In this document: positions 1-8,183 of the stretch, in pieces
Layout of the letters: every line of letters begins with the position of its first letter
Position numbering within the stretch: position 1 is the first letter of the stretch
Source: Streptomyces sp. T12
GTDB taxonomy: Bacteria > Actinomycetota > Actinomycetes > Streptomycetales > Streptomycetaceae
DNA length: 64,000 bases
Assembly (NCBI RefSeq): GCF_028736035.1
Contig: NZ_CP117866.1
Coordinates: forward strand, 5,022,001 to 5,086,000
Reading direction: 5' to 3'
Made by a program: the position numbers and the translations under genes
The notes under the pieces: generated by a model
Database searches by the model: none
Told to the model about the DNA's origin: nothing
The model's input: the letters and a program-made list of their open reading frames with translations, nothing else

Positions 1-324
1 CGCGGAGGAGTCGTCGTCGGAGATCAGCGGCAGGTCCGGCATGGTGATGGCGACCGGCGGCTTGCCGCTGTTCGCGCTGGCCATGCCGCCCGCGCCGACG
101 GCGGCTATGACACCGACGCCGAGAACCGTGGAGCTGCGGGCGAGTCCCCCGCCGCGCTGCTTGGAGACGCGATGCCTGCCGCGTACGGGACGAATGGAGT
201 CCGCGGTGGGGTTCCACTCCTCGAACGGGCCCTCGTCGGTGCGGTAGCTGTCGTAGCCGAAGGAGTCGGTACTGCGTTGACTCGGCACGAACGGGGCTTG
301 CTGGGCAGGCCGGTTGGACGCCAC
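1..324 (-). CDS. Secreted M23-type cell-wall peptidase, N-terminal part only
   Basis: Only the first 108 codons are inside the window; the gene runs off the left edge. The GTG start at 324 is preceded by GGAAAGGAG at good spacing. The N-terminus is polar (FEEWNPT near residue 35, then an Arg/Lys-rich stretch at 46-57), followed by a hydrophobic stretch at about 66-81 that ends in MASA, like a signal peptide. No catalytic domain is visible here. From memory this N-terminus matches Streptomyces secreted LytM/M23 endopeptidases. The ydaO-type riboswitch directly upstream fits, because that riboswitch class controls wall hydrolases in actinobacteria. The family call is inference. Confidence 0.7.
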   Translation of the reverse strand, partial: MASNRPAQQAPFVPSQRSTDSFGYDSYRTDEGPFEEWNPTADSIRPVRGRHRVSKQRGGGLARSSTVLGVGVIAAVGAGGMASANSGKPPVAITMPDLPLISDDDSSA

Positions 325-345
325 GTGGGCGTGCTCCTTTCCTTC

Positions 346-515
346 CTTCTCGCCTACCGGGTTAGCTGACGGGTTCGGAGCAGGAAGGTCTCCTACGCGC
401 GTATACCGGCCGTGAGTTCACGGCGGTATCCGTGCGATTCACCCCAAGGTGGTGGTTCCCCGGTTCCCTTGCGGGATTCGGCGCGTGCGCACGGAGCCGA
501 CTCTTGTGACGGCTG
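346..515 (-). promoter_or_regulatory. ydaO/yuaA-type c-di-AMP riboswitch
   Basis: Read on the minus strand, the leader of the wall-peptidase gene contains the two most conserved ydaO blocks: GGAACCGGGGAACCA followed by TTGGGGTGAAT (about 445-480), and CCGAACCCGTCAGCTAACC followed by GTAGGCG (about 352-380). The second block lies about 28 bases before the GTG start. In actinobacteria this class binds c-di-AMP and usually switches off wall-hydrolase genes when the ligand is high. The limits given are approximate; the outer stem was not folded computationally. About 210 bases further upstream (540-753) hold no gene and presumably contain the promoter. Confidence 0.88.
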
Positions 516-753
516 GGACGACCGCGCTGCGTTATCGAACGTTAATAGACGCGGGGTACGGATTCCAAGCTGTTCCGCTTGATCATTAACTATTTTCGCC
601 CGGACTTACGGGTCATGAGTGGCCTAAATCGGGCGAGTTGGCCAGGGCTCAGGAGCCACACAGGTATTGACGGAATGTCAGTTGTTATGCGGAGGGCGGT
701 CACCCGATCACGGTTGGTGACGGTGATCAAGGGTCTGCTCCACAAGATCTCCA

Positions 754-1911
754 TCAGGGCCGTCGCACGGCGATGAGAGCCAGGTCGTCCGCCATGCCGC
801 CCCCGGAGTGCCTGCGCACCTGGGCCGCGAGCACGCCGAGCAGCGCGGCCGGCTCGCGACAGGCGTTGTCCCGTCCCGCGAGCCGGGCCTCGGGGTCGTA
901 GAACCGGTCGTTCTCGTCCCGCGCCTCGGACAGGCCGTCGCTGTACAGCAGCAGTGTGGCCCCGCTCGGGAAGCCGGCCTCCTGGGCCCGGTCGGGCCAG
1001 GCGCCGAGCTCGCCCATGCCGAGCGGCAGCGCGGGCTCCGGGGTGAGCAGCGAGCGCACGGTTCCGTCGGCGTACAGCAGCAGGGGCGGTGGATGTCCGC
1101 GGTTGACGAGGCGCACGAGCCCGTTGCCGTGCGGCAGCTCGGCGAGCACGACGGTGGTGAACCCCTCGGAGGACTCGACCCCTTCACGCCGCGTGCGCTC
1201 ACGCGCCAGCGCCCGCTCCAGCCGCTGCGCGACCGCCTCCAGCGTGGCCTCCTGCTCGGCGGCCTCCCGGAACGCCCCGATGACGACGGCGACCGCCGCG
1301 ACCGCCCCCATGCCCTTGCCGCGCACGTCCCCCACGACGAGCCGTACGCCGTGCGGAGTGTCCTGCACGGCGTACAGGTCGCCGCCGATGGAGGCGCCCT
1401 CCTGCGCCGCCTCGTACCGTGCCGCGATCTTGAACCCACCGATCCGCTCGGCGGGCTCGGGCAGTACGGCGCGCTGGGCGGCCTCGGCGATCTCACGGGC
1501 GGAGGCGAGGCGCTCGTCGCTGCGGCGGACGAGGACGTTGATGAGGACGGCGAGGACGGAGACGGTGACCACGGTGGCCAGCTCGGTGATCACCTCCGCC
1601 CTGGGGGTGCCGCCGAGCACGATGCGGAGCACGAGCAGGACGGCGAAGGCGGCGAGCCCCGTGAGCAGCGTGCCGCGCAGCGAGTAGAGCGGGGCGGCGA
1701 CGAGGGGTGCGGCGGTGAAGAAGGGAGCGCCGGTGAATTCGCTCGGCGTGGCGTAGTCGTACGCGCCCCCGGCCGCGGTGAGCAGGGCGGGGAGCAGCCG
1801 GACGAACCGGCGTGCGTACGAGATCCGCCGTTCCTCCACCTCACCAGGGTTGCCGAAGCGGGGGTGGGGAGCGAGTGGTGTGGGCTGACCGGACGACGGC
1901 TGGGAAAACAC
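754..1911 (-). CDS. Membrane PP2C/SpoIIE-family serine phosphatase
   Basis: The 385-residue product has three to four hydrophobic segments between about residues 37 and 128 (for example LLPALLTAAGGA and the TVVTVSVLAVLINVLV region). A SpoIIE-type PP2C phosphatase domain then fills the C-terminal 240 residues. Metal-binding motifs are present: GGDLY, GDVRGKGMGA, NRGHPPPLL, LYSDGLSEAR and GGMADDLALI. Such proteins usually dephosphorylate anti-sigma-factor antagonists or act in stress signalling; no partner gene is adjacent. The GTG start at 1911 lies inside the terminator hairpin of the upstream tRNA and has no good ribosome site. An internal GTG at about codon 26 (VEERR) is an alternative start. 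Confidence 0.88.
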   Translation of the reverse strand: MFSQPSSGQPTPLAPHPRFGNPGEVEERRISYARRFVRLLPALLTAAGGAYDYATPSEFTGAPFFTAAPLVAAPLYSLRGTLLTGLAAFAVLLVLRIVLGGTPRAEVITELATVVTVSVLAVLINVLVRRSDERLASAREIAEAAQRAVLPEPAERIGGFKIAARYEAAQEGASIGGDLYAVQDTPHGVRLVVGDVRGKGMGAVAAVAVVIGAFREAAEQEATLEAVAQRLERALARERTRREGVESSEGFTTVVLAELPHGNGLVRLVNRGHPPPLLLYADGTVRSLLTPEPALPLGMGELGAWPDRAQEAGFPSGATLLLYSDGLSEARDENDRFYDPEARLAGRDNACREPAALLGVLAAQVRRHSGGGMADDLALIAVRRP

Positions 1912-1945
1912 TCAGGGCCGGAACTGAATCAGTTCCGGCCCTGAG
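1911..1945 (-). terminator. Terminator of tRNA-fMet
   Basis: A perfect 15-bp stem with a 5-base loop lies just past the 3' end of the tRNA (arms CTCAGGGCCGGAACT and AGTTCCGGCCCTGAG). It overlaps the proposed start of the phosphatase gene. Confidence 0.8.
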
Positions 1946-1952
1946 CCTTCAG

Positions 1953-2026
1953 TAGCGGGGACAGGATTTGAACCTGCGACCTCTGGGTTATGAGCCCAGC
2001 GAGCTACCGAGCTGCTCCACCCCGCG
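1953..2026 (-). tRNA. Initiator tRNA-fMet (anticodon CAT)
   Basis: A complete 74-nt cloverleaf on the minus strand with anticodon CAT in loop CTCATAA. Initiator identity is shown by three G-C pairs at the base of the anticodon stem (CTGGG/CCCAG) and an unpaired first acceptor position (C1 opposite T72). CCA is not encoded. Confidence 0.95.
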
Positions 2027-2082
2027 GCGATGACTCAATAGTACGCCATCCGCAGGACAGAAAGCACACGCCTTTCCCGGCG

Positions 2083-3216
2083 TCACGACAGCAGGTGACC
2101 ATTCGGGGCCTTTGCCCGCTTCTCGTACTCCGGCAGGACCAGGACATCCACCCCCTGTCCCGCCAGCACCCCACTGCCGTCGGCCGCCACCACGAACGTG
2201 TCCGGCTCCCGCCAAGCCGTCACCACCCGCCGCACCCCCGCCGCCAGGATCAGCCGCGCGCAGGGCGCCGGCCGGGAGGCCCGCCGGGTACACGGCTCCA
2301 GGCTGCTGTACACCGTCGCCGTCGCCAGCCTCGGATCACCGGCCGCGATCTTCGCGAGCGCCGCCTCCTCCGCGTGCACCACGGGATCGCCGCCCTCCCT
2401 GGAGTACCCGCGCGCCAGTTCCGTACCGTCGGCCGCCACCACCACCGCCCCGACACTGAAGGCCGTCTCCGACGGCGGGCACTGCGTCGCCAGGTCACAC
2501 GCCCGTGCCAGCCAGTGCCGATCCGCGGCGGAGGGAAGGGCACCGGCGCCGGGCGCCGTCGGCTCGTAGCGCATCAGGACGACGTCCTCGATCCGCCGCG
2601 TCTCCAGCAGCCGCAGGCGCCCGCCCTGGTATCCCCCCGGCCCGAACAGCCGCGGCGCCTCCGGATCCCCCACGAACAGCGGTGCCAGCACCAGCTGCAC
2701 CTCGTCCGCGAGCCCCTGCTGCAGCAGCTGCGTGTGGATCGTGCCGCCGCCCTCCACCATCAGCCGCTCGACACCGCGCACCTCGTGCAGGTGCTCCAGC
2801 AGCCCCCGCCAGTCCAGCTCGGCGCCCAGCGCGACCACATCCGCCGCGACCGGCGCCCGCCGCAGCCGCTCCGCGCCCTTCTCCGTCGTGTAGACGATCT
2901 TCTGACCGCCCGTGTGCCAGAAGTTCGCCGCCGGATCCAGTTCGCCGGACGCGCTGACCGTGACCTTCAGCGGATACTCGGGTTTCCCCGCCGCCACCCG
3001 CGCGGCCCGTCGCTCGGCCGAGTTCACCAGCAGCCGCGGATTGTCCGCCCGGATGGTGCCGGCGCCGATGAGGATCGCGTCCACCGAGGCCCGTACCTCG
3101 TCGACCCGGTCGAAGTCGGCCGGGCTGGACAGCAGCAGGCGCTCGGGGGTGGTGTCGTCGAGGTAGCCGTCCAGCGAGACCGCGGCGGACAGCAGGACGT
3201 AGGGGTACGACGGCAT
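2083..3216 (-). CDS. RibD-like bifunctional enzyme with swapped domain order
   Basis: The product (about 377 residues from the ATG at 3216, which has GGAG 13 bases upstream) has an N-terminal RibD_C reductase domain (YVLLSAAVSLDGYLDD, IGAGTIRADNP, MVEGGGTIHTQLL). A C-terminal zinc deaminase domain follows (VVHAEEAAL and PCTRRASRPAPC). Canonical RibD has deaminase first and reductase second. Known family role: deamination and side-chain reduction of the pyrimidine made from GTP by GTP cyclohydrolase II. It diverges from the MarR gene across an operator-like palindrome, and ribA lies just beyond. A longer start at 3270 would overlap the operator and is less likely. Confidence 0.85.
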   Translation of the reverse strand: MPSYPYVLLSAAVSLDGYLDDTTPERLLLSSPADFDRVDEVRASVDAILIGAGTIRADNPRLLVNSAERRAARVAAGKPEYPLKVTVSASGELDPAANFWHTGGQKIVYTTEKGAERLRRAPVAADVVALGAELDWRGLLEHLHEVRGVERLMVEGGGTIHTQLLQQGLADEVQLVLAPLFVGDPEAPRLFGPGGYQGGRLRLLETRRIEDVVLMRYEPTAPGAGALPSAADRHWLARACDLATQCPPSETAFSVGAVVVAADGTELARGYSREGGDPVVHAEEAALAKIAAGDPRLATATVYSSLEPCTRRASRPAPCARLILAAGVRRVVTAWREPDTFVVAADGSGVLAGQGVDVLVLPEYEKRAKAPNGHLLS

Positions 3217-3265
3217 CGGCACGCTCTCCGGCTCGGCAGACTCGGTCTGGCAATCTCGGGCTTGG

Positions 3266-3277
3266 TTCAAGTTTGAA
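3266..3277. promoter_or_regulatory. MarR operator-like site between ribD-like gene and marR
   Basis: TTCAAGTTTGAA sits between the divergent ribD-like and marR starts. It matches the half-sites (TTCAA/TTGAA or TTCA/TGAA) of two palindromes ahead of ribA, suggesting a shared regulator. Confidence 0.55.
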
Positions 3278-3296
3278 ACAAACCTACACTGGTCGC

Positions 3297-3812
3297 ATGA
3301 CGACTCGCTGGCTCTCCCCCGAGGAGCAGCGCGCCTGGCGCGCCTACATCGCCTCCGCCGCCCTCGTGGAGGACGCGCTGGACCGGCAGCTCCAGCAGGA
3401 AGCCGGCATGCCCCATCTGTATTACTCCATCCTCGCCACCCTGTCCGAGGCTCCGGAGCGCCGGTTGCGCATGACCGATCTCGCCGAGGGGCTGAAGATC
3501 ACCCGGAGCCGGCTGACGTACGCCGTGACGCGGCTGGAGAAGGACGGGCTGGTGGGGCGCGAGGACTGCCGCTGGGACAAGCGCGGCAGCATCGCGACGC
3601 TCACCGAGGAAGGGATGCGTGTCCTGGAGCGTACGGCCCCGGGGCATGTGGAGACCGTACGGGCGCTGCTCTTCGACCGGCTGACCCCGGAGCAGGTCGG
3701 CCAGCTGGAGGAGATCTTCACCGCGGTCGCCGAGGGCTTCCAGGGCGAGGACGCGCACGCCACCGCGGATGACGTGCCCTGGCGGCGGCGCTCCGGCAAG
3801 TCCTGTTCGTGA
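3297..3812 (+). CDS. MarR-family transcriptional regulator
   Basis: The 171-residue product has a winged-helix core: LYYSILATLSEAPERRLRMTDLAEGLKITRSRLTYAVTRL carries the helix-turn-helix and the following residues form a DKRGS-type wing (about 95-112). MarR proteins act as dimers and often respond to small aromatic ligands. The gene sits between the ribD-like gene (divergent) and ribA (same strand, 112 bases downstream). Similar palindromes flank it on both sides, so it probably represses itself, ribD and ribA. The ligand is unknown; a flavin-pathway intermediate is a guess. The ATG at 3297 is chosen because an in-frame upstream TTG lies within the operator. Confidence 0.88.
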   Translation: MTTRWLSPEEQRAWRAYIASAALVEDALDRQLQQEAGMPHLYYSILATLSEAPERRLRMTDLAEGLKITRSRLTYAVTRLEKDGLVGREDCRWDKRGSIATLTEEGMRVLERTAPGHVETVRALLFDRLTPEQVGQLEEIFTAVAEGFQGEDAHATADDVPWRRRSGKSCS

Positions 3813-3830
3813 CGCACACGACATATTTGT

Positions 3831-3894
3831 TGCTTCAAATTTAAAGCATGGGGTAGGGTCCTGGACCGAGGAGCTGCTTCAAATCTGAAGCAGC
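3831..3894. promoter_or_regulatory. Two MarR operator-like palindromes upstream of ribA
   Basis: Two inverted repeats share a core: TGCTTCAAATTTAAAGCA at 3831-3848 (one mismatch from symmetry), and 3873-3894 with 9-bp arms GCTGCTTCA/TGAAGCAGC around AATC. Their centres are 44 bp apart, about four helical turns. They match the site between ribD and marR. Confidence 0.6.
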
Positions 3895-3924
3895 CGACCC
3901 ACGGACGGAACCCGGAGAACCCGC

Positions 3925-4569
3925 ATGCCCGACTTCACCGCCGCCGCCACCCAGCGCGCCCGCGTCCGGGTCCCGCTGCGCTTCCACGACGGTTACTCCG
4001 TAGACGCCGAACTGGTCACCTTCCACGGCCTGACCGACGGCCAGGAGCACGTGGCCGTCGTCCTCGGCGACCCGGCCCCCGGCACCACCCCGCTGGTCCG
4101 GCTGCACTCCGAGTGCCTGACCGGCGACGTCTTCGGCTCGGCCCGCTGCGACTGCGGCCCCCAGCTGCGCGAGGCCGTCGAGCGCATCGCCGAGCGCGGC
4201 GGCGTGCTGCTGTACCTGCGCCAGGAGGGCCGCGGCATCGGGCTCTACAACAAGCTGGACGCGTACGCCCTCCAGGACCAGGGCCTCGACACCTACGCCG
4301 CGAACGCCGCCCTCGGCCTGCCGGAGGACGCCCGCGACTACACGGCGGCCGCCCAGATGCTCACCGCCCTCGGCATCGGCGCACTGGACCTGCTCTCCAA
4401 CAACCCCGACAAGGCCGACCAGTTGCGCGCCCTGGGCATCGAGGTCCAGGGCCGCGTACCCACCGGCGTCTTCGCCACCGCGGACAACGTCCGCTACCTG
4501 CGCGCGAAGGTGCTGCAGACCCAGCACACGCTGCCGCTGGGGGCCCTCGCGGGGCTCAACGCGGGCTGA
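3925..4569 (+). CDS. ribA: GTP cyclohydrolase II
   Basis: The 214-residue protein opens GTP to the 2,5-diamino-pyrimidinone that starts flavin synthesis. Zinc ligands are Cys64, Cys75 and Cys77 in HSECLTGDVFGSARCDCG; the active-site stretch is LLYLRQEGRGIGLYNK. Tyr97 is kept at the position where, in S. coelicolor paralogues, Tyr gives the full GCH II reaction and Met stops at the formyl intermediate. It lacks a RibB (DHBP synthase) domain, and no ribB, ribE or ribH gene is nearby, so it may be a second, regulated copy feeding a pyrimidine intermediate elsewhere. Two palindromes precede it. Confidence 0.93.
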   Translation: MPDFTAAATQRARVRVPLRFHDGYSVDAELVTFHGLTDGQEHVAVVLGDPAPGTTPLVRLHSECLTGDVFGSARCDCGPQLREAVERIAERGGVLLYLRQEGRGIGLYNKLDAYALQDQGLDTYAANAALGLPEDARDYTAAAQMLTALGIGALDLLSNNPDKADQLRALGIEVQGRVPTGVFATADNVRYLRAKVLQTQHTLPLGALAGLNAG

Positions 4570-4600
4570 GCGGACGGCAGCACGCCGGAGACAGAACGAA

Positions 4601-4631
4601 GGGGCGGGCGTCCGGATCGGACACCCGCCCC
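4601..4631. terminator. Shared terminator between ribA and the subtilase gene
   Basis: A 14-bp stem (GGGGCGGGCGTCCG / CGGACACCCGCCCC) with a 3-base loop lies between the convergent genes. One C-A mismatch on the plus transcript becomes a G-U pair on the minus transcript, so it may serve both. Confidence 0.7.
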
Positions 4632-4666
4632 TCAGTCGTACGTCGACTACAGCAGCCCGACGACGA

Positions 4667-7600
4667 CTACGGCGTGACCTTCTCGATCGTCACCCCGCCG
4701 ACACCCGCGGTCGTCCCGCGCGTGTTCACCAGCCGTACCTCACCGAAGAGCTGCCGGCCCTCGGGCACGGCCCGCGCGACCGTGACGTTCGCCGCCACCT
4801 TCGCCGAGTCGCCCGTGCCGAGCTTCACCGGCGACTCGTCGACGGTGACCGAACCGAGCGCGGAGGAGAAGAAGGCGTCCCGGTAGTCGTACGCGGTGGA
4901 GCCGGACGGCACCTCGAAGCCGACGACCTCGACGGTGTACTTGCCGGCGGCCGGGTTGGCGATGGAGACGGCCTCCTCGGAGTCGCCGTCCGCGGACTGG
5001 CCGACGAGCTTGCCCTCGGCGTCGTACACGTTCAGGTCGAGGTCGGAGCCCAGGTCGGAGACCTTGCCGATGGCGACGTCCAGCGAGGTGGTGCCCTCGG
5101 GCACCTCGACGGTGCTGGTCTGCGTCTCACCGCCGGCGATGGTCGGCCGCCCGGTCTTCGACGAGCCGAGTGCGCCGCCCTTGAGGTTGCCCTCCACGGC
5201 CTCCAGCTTGTTGGTCACCGTCCAGGAGGCGGCGACCGGCGTGCCGACCTTGGCCTCCGGGACGGTCACGGCCGCCGGGTCGAAGGACGCGCCGTACACG
5301 GTGGCGTTCAGCTGGTACGGGTTGTCCAGCAGGGCCGACGTACGGCGCGAGTCGACCTCGATCTCCCAGACGCCGGGCAGCGGGTCCTCGTAGGAGGCGA
5401 TGTCCGTCGTGGTGGTGTCGTTGTCGGCGACCGGGGTGCCGTACGGGCTGATGGCGCTGAACAGCGTCCGGCTGCCCTCCTTCAGCCCGCCGAGCGTGAC
5501 CTGGAGCGACTTCGTGCCCTCGGGGACGGTGACGAAGTACGACTTGAAGTTGTTGCGCTGCACCGAGCCCGAGGCGGTGAAGGTGTGCTGGACCGGCGTG
5601 GAGACCACGACGGTGTTGAGGATCTGCTTGTCGACGCCCGCCGTCCTCGGGTCGTCGGCCTGAAGGATCGCGCTCTTGATGCCCGCGTGCTTCGGCGCGG
5701 CCTGGACCTTGACGGTCACCGCCTTGTTCAGCGGCAGGTCGACCACCTTCGGGCCGACGATCGAGAAGGTGCGGGCCTTGTTGTTCGCCAGGCGCAGGAT
5801 GTGCGGGAGCGAGCCGCCGGGGCCGGACGTACGGGTGATGGTGACGTCGTACGTCTTCTTCTGGCCGGCCTTGAGGCCGCCCTCGCGGTCGTAGACGCCC
5901 GTGCCGAAGCCCGGCGTCTTCAGCGCCTGGTCGAGCGCGGTGTCGACCGGGGCCTTGACGGCGTAGTCGTGGGCGGTGGCGCCCGCCTTGATCGCCTTCC
6001 AGGCGTCGACGACGTCGATGAGGCCGGCACCCTCCTCGTACGCCTGAAGTCCCTCGATGTGCTTGGCGGTCGAGGTGAGAGCCGTGCGCAGCTTCACCGG
6101 CGTCAGCTTGATGCCCTGCTGCTTGGCGGCGCTCAGCAGCAGCGCGCTCGCGCCCGCCGTCTGCGGGGACGCCATCGACGTGCCGTTGTACATGGCGTAG
6201 CCGGCCGGCAGCTTCCAGCCCGCCTCGGCGATCGGCGCGCCGGGCATCCAGGCCGGGATCGTGCTGACCGCGGAGCCGGGGGCGACGACGGTCGGGGTGA
6301 AGCCGCCGTCCTCACGCGGGCCGCGCGAGGAGAAGTTGAACAGCTGGTACTCGTTGCGCACGCCGGTGCCGTAGTTGGCGGCGAAGGTCTCCTTGGAGAC
6401 GCCGGCGCCGACCGAGATGACCTTGTCGGCCAGGCCCGGGTCGCCGATGGTGTTGGCGCCGGGGCCGGAGTTGCCGCCGGAGAGGACGAGCTGGACGCCG
6501 TAGGTGTCGATGAGCCGCGTGTAGAGCTCGGCGCCTGCGTTGTTGCCGTCGTTCAGCGGGGGCAGGCCGCCGATGGACATGTTGACGACGTCGACGCCAC
6601 GGTTGACGACGAGGTCGATCATGCCCTCGGTGAGCGCGACGTTCGAGCAGCCCGGGCCGAAGATGCAGGCCCGCGCGGAGACGATCTTCGCACCGGGGGC
6701 GGCGCCGTTCATCTTGCCGCCGAACATGCCGTTGGCGGCGGTGATGCCGGCCACGTGGCTGCCGTGCGAACCGGCGGTGAGGCCGATGTTGACGAAGTCG
6801 GCCTTCTTGCCGACCCAGTCGCCGCCCAGCGGATCCATCGGGACGTCCTTGCGGACCTCCACGACGAAGTCCTGGCTCTCGGGGATGTCCGTGGCCGGGT
6901 TGTCCGTGCCGAAGCGGCCGACCTGGTGGCCGTCCTTGTACGGCTTCATCGGGGTGTCGTCGGTGAAGTCGCCGTTGTCGTCGACGTCGACGGTGACCGT
7001 CCCGGCCGCCGGGTCGTACAGGACGCCCCAGTCGTCGGTGGTGTCGCCGTCGCGGTTGACGTCGCCGTCGGCGTCGCCGTCCGTGACCTTGCCCTGGTTG
7101 GTGACGTCCTCACGGAAGGTGCTGATCCGGTACGAGCCCTCAGGGGCCTTCCAGCTCTTGCCGCCGTAGGTGAAGGCCGGCCCCGAGACGGAGCTGGTCA
7201 TCGCCCGCCAGGTGCCGTCGCCGTCGACGATGGGGTCGGTGGCGGTCACCCAGTCGACGATCTTGCGCTCACCGGTGGTGGTCTTCTGCAGCGCGGGGCT
7301 CGCGAGGTCGACACCGGTGTCGAGGACGCCGATGGTCACGCCACGGCCGTCCGCCTTCGGGTTCTTCTTCACGAAGTCCACCGCGCCCGTCTCGAAGGAC
7401 GGGTTGTACGGGTTCTTCGCGGGGGTGTTCTTGTCCGGGCCGGGGTAAGCGGCCGCGGAGGCGCTCGACTTGCCGCCGCTTTCGAGGCTCGGCTCCTCCA
7501 GGGGTATTTCGTCCCGCAGGTCGATGGCCTGCACGGAGGAGAGCTTGGCGGCGGCCGTGATCGCCGAGTCCGCCCTGGCGGTCGGCACCGTGGCCCGTAC

Positions 7601-7942
7601 GTATCCGAGCTTGTCGTACGTACGGCCCACGGAGCCGCCCTTGATCGCGTCCAGCTCCTCGGCGACCTTCTCGGTCTGGCCGGGCGCCGTGGCGATCATC
7701 ATCGTGACGGTCTTGTCGCGCTGTGCCTTGGCCTCCGCGAGGAGGTCGGCGTCGTCCGAACCGAGCTTGTCGTGCGCGGACTTGACGCCGGGTTCGGCCG
7801 CGGTGGCGGGTGAGCCGTCCGCGGCGAGGGCGAGGGGTATGGGCCCCGCCGCGGAGAGCGCGGCGACGAGGCCCGCGGCCACGGCGATACGGGCGACGCG
7901 TGTCGCGCCCGGTATCGGGGCCGGGTGGGGGGTGGTGGGCAT
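4667..7942 (-). CDS. Large secreted S8 (subtilisin-family) serine protease
   Basis: About 1,091 residues from the ATG at 7942. A signal peptide spans about residues 15-40 (RIAVAAGLVAALSAAGPIPL then ALAADG), followed by a propeptide-like region up to about 170. The S8 catalytic triad is visible: Asp in GVLDTGVDL, His in GSHGSHVAGI and Ser in NGTSMASP. A long Asp-rich insert separates Asp and His (DGDADGDVNRDGD), probably binding calcium. The C-terminal 450 residues look like beta-sandwich/PPC-type domains (for example VPEGTKSLQVTLGG and VPEGTTSLDVAIG). A longer reading to 8116 has no signal-peptide logic. Likely an exported protease for nutrient or developmental proteolysis. Confidence 0.9.
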   Translation of the reverse strand: MPTTPHPAPIPGATRVARIAVAAGLVAALSAAGPIPLALAADGSPATAAEPGVKSAHDKLGSDDADLLAEAKAQRDKTVTMMIATAPGQTEKVAEELDAIKGGSVGRTYDKLGYVRATVPTARADSAITAAAKLSSVQAIDLRDEIPLEEPSLESGGKSSASAAAYPGPDKNTPAKNPYNPSFETGAVDFVKKNPKADGRGVTIGVLDTGVDLASPALQKTTTGERKIVDWVTATDPIVDGDGTWRAMTSSVSGPAFTYGGKSWKAPEGSYRISTFREDVTNQGKVTDGDADGDVNRDGDTTDDWGVLYDPAAGTVTVDVDDNGDFTDDTPMKPYKDGHQVGRFGTDNPATDIPESQDFVVEVRKDVPMDPLGGDWVGKKADFVNIGLTAGSHGSHVAGITAANGMFGGKMNGAAPGAKIVSARACIFGPGCSNVALTEGMIDLVVNRGVDVVNMSIGGLPPLNDGNNAGAELYTRLIDTYGVQLVLSGGNSGPGANTIGDPGLADKVISVGAGVSKETFAANYGTGVRNEYQLFNFSSRGPREDGGFTPTVVAPGSAVSTIPAWMPGAPIAEAGWKLPAGYAMYNGTSMASPQTAGASALLLSAAKQQGIKLTPVKLRTALTSTAKHIEGLQAYEEGAGLIDVVDAWKAIKAGATAHDYAVKAPVDTALDQALKTPGFGTGVYDREGGLKAGQKKTYDVTITRTSGPGGSLPHILRLANNKARTFSIVGPKVVDLPLNKAVTVKVQAAPKHAGIKSAILQADDPRTAGVDKQILNTVVVSTPVQHTFTASGSVQRNNFKSYFVTVPEGTKSLQVTLGGLKEGSRTLFSAISPYGTPVADNDTTTTDIASYEDPLPGVWEIEVDSRRTSALLDNPYQLNATVYGASFDPAAVTVPEAKVGTPVAASWTVTNKLEAVEGNLKGGALGSSKTGRPTIAGGETQTSTVEVPEGTTSLDVAIGKVSDLGSDLDLNVYDAEGKLVGQSADGDSEEAVSIANPAAGKYTVEVVGFEVPSGSTAYDYRDAFFSSALGSVTVDESPVKLGTGDSAKVAANVTVARAVPEGRQLFGEVRLVNTRGTTAGVGGVTIEKVTP

Positions 7943-8183
7943 GGTGATCCCTGGTGCTGAAGGAACGTAGACGTCGGCGGCCGTATCGAGCACCTTCGAC
8001 CGCCGCGGTCCGGAATGTGATCCCGGATGATCGCCCAGCTTCCCCCAAGGGACCGATTTCTCTTGATAGTTCAGGGAGCCGAGATCGCCGACTGGCACAA
8101 ACTCGCCATGCGTCATGGGGGACTTATCCGACCAGGCTGTGACATTCCTGTGAGACGGTCCGGCTACGCCCCCCGAGTGCCGG

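Noticed and set aside
5585..7813. A 742-codon plus-strand frame
   Set aside because: Antisense to the subtilase catalytic region; composition is that of a shadow frame.
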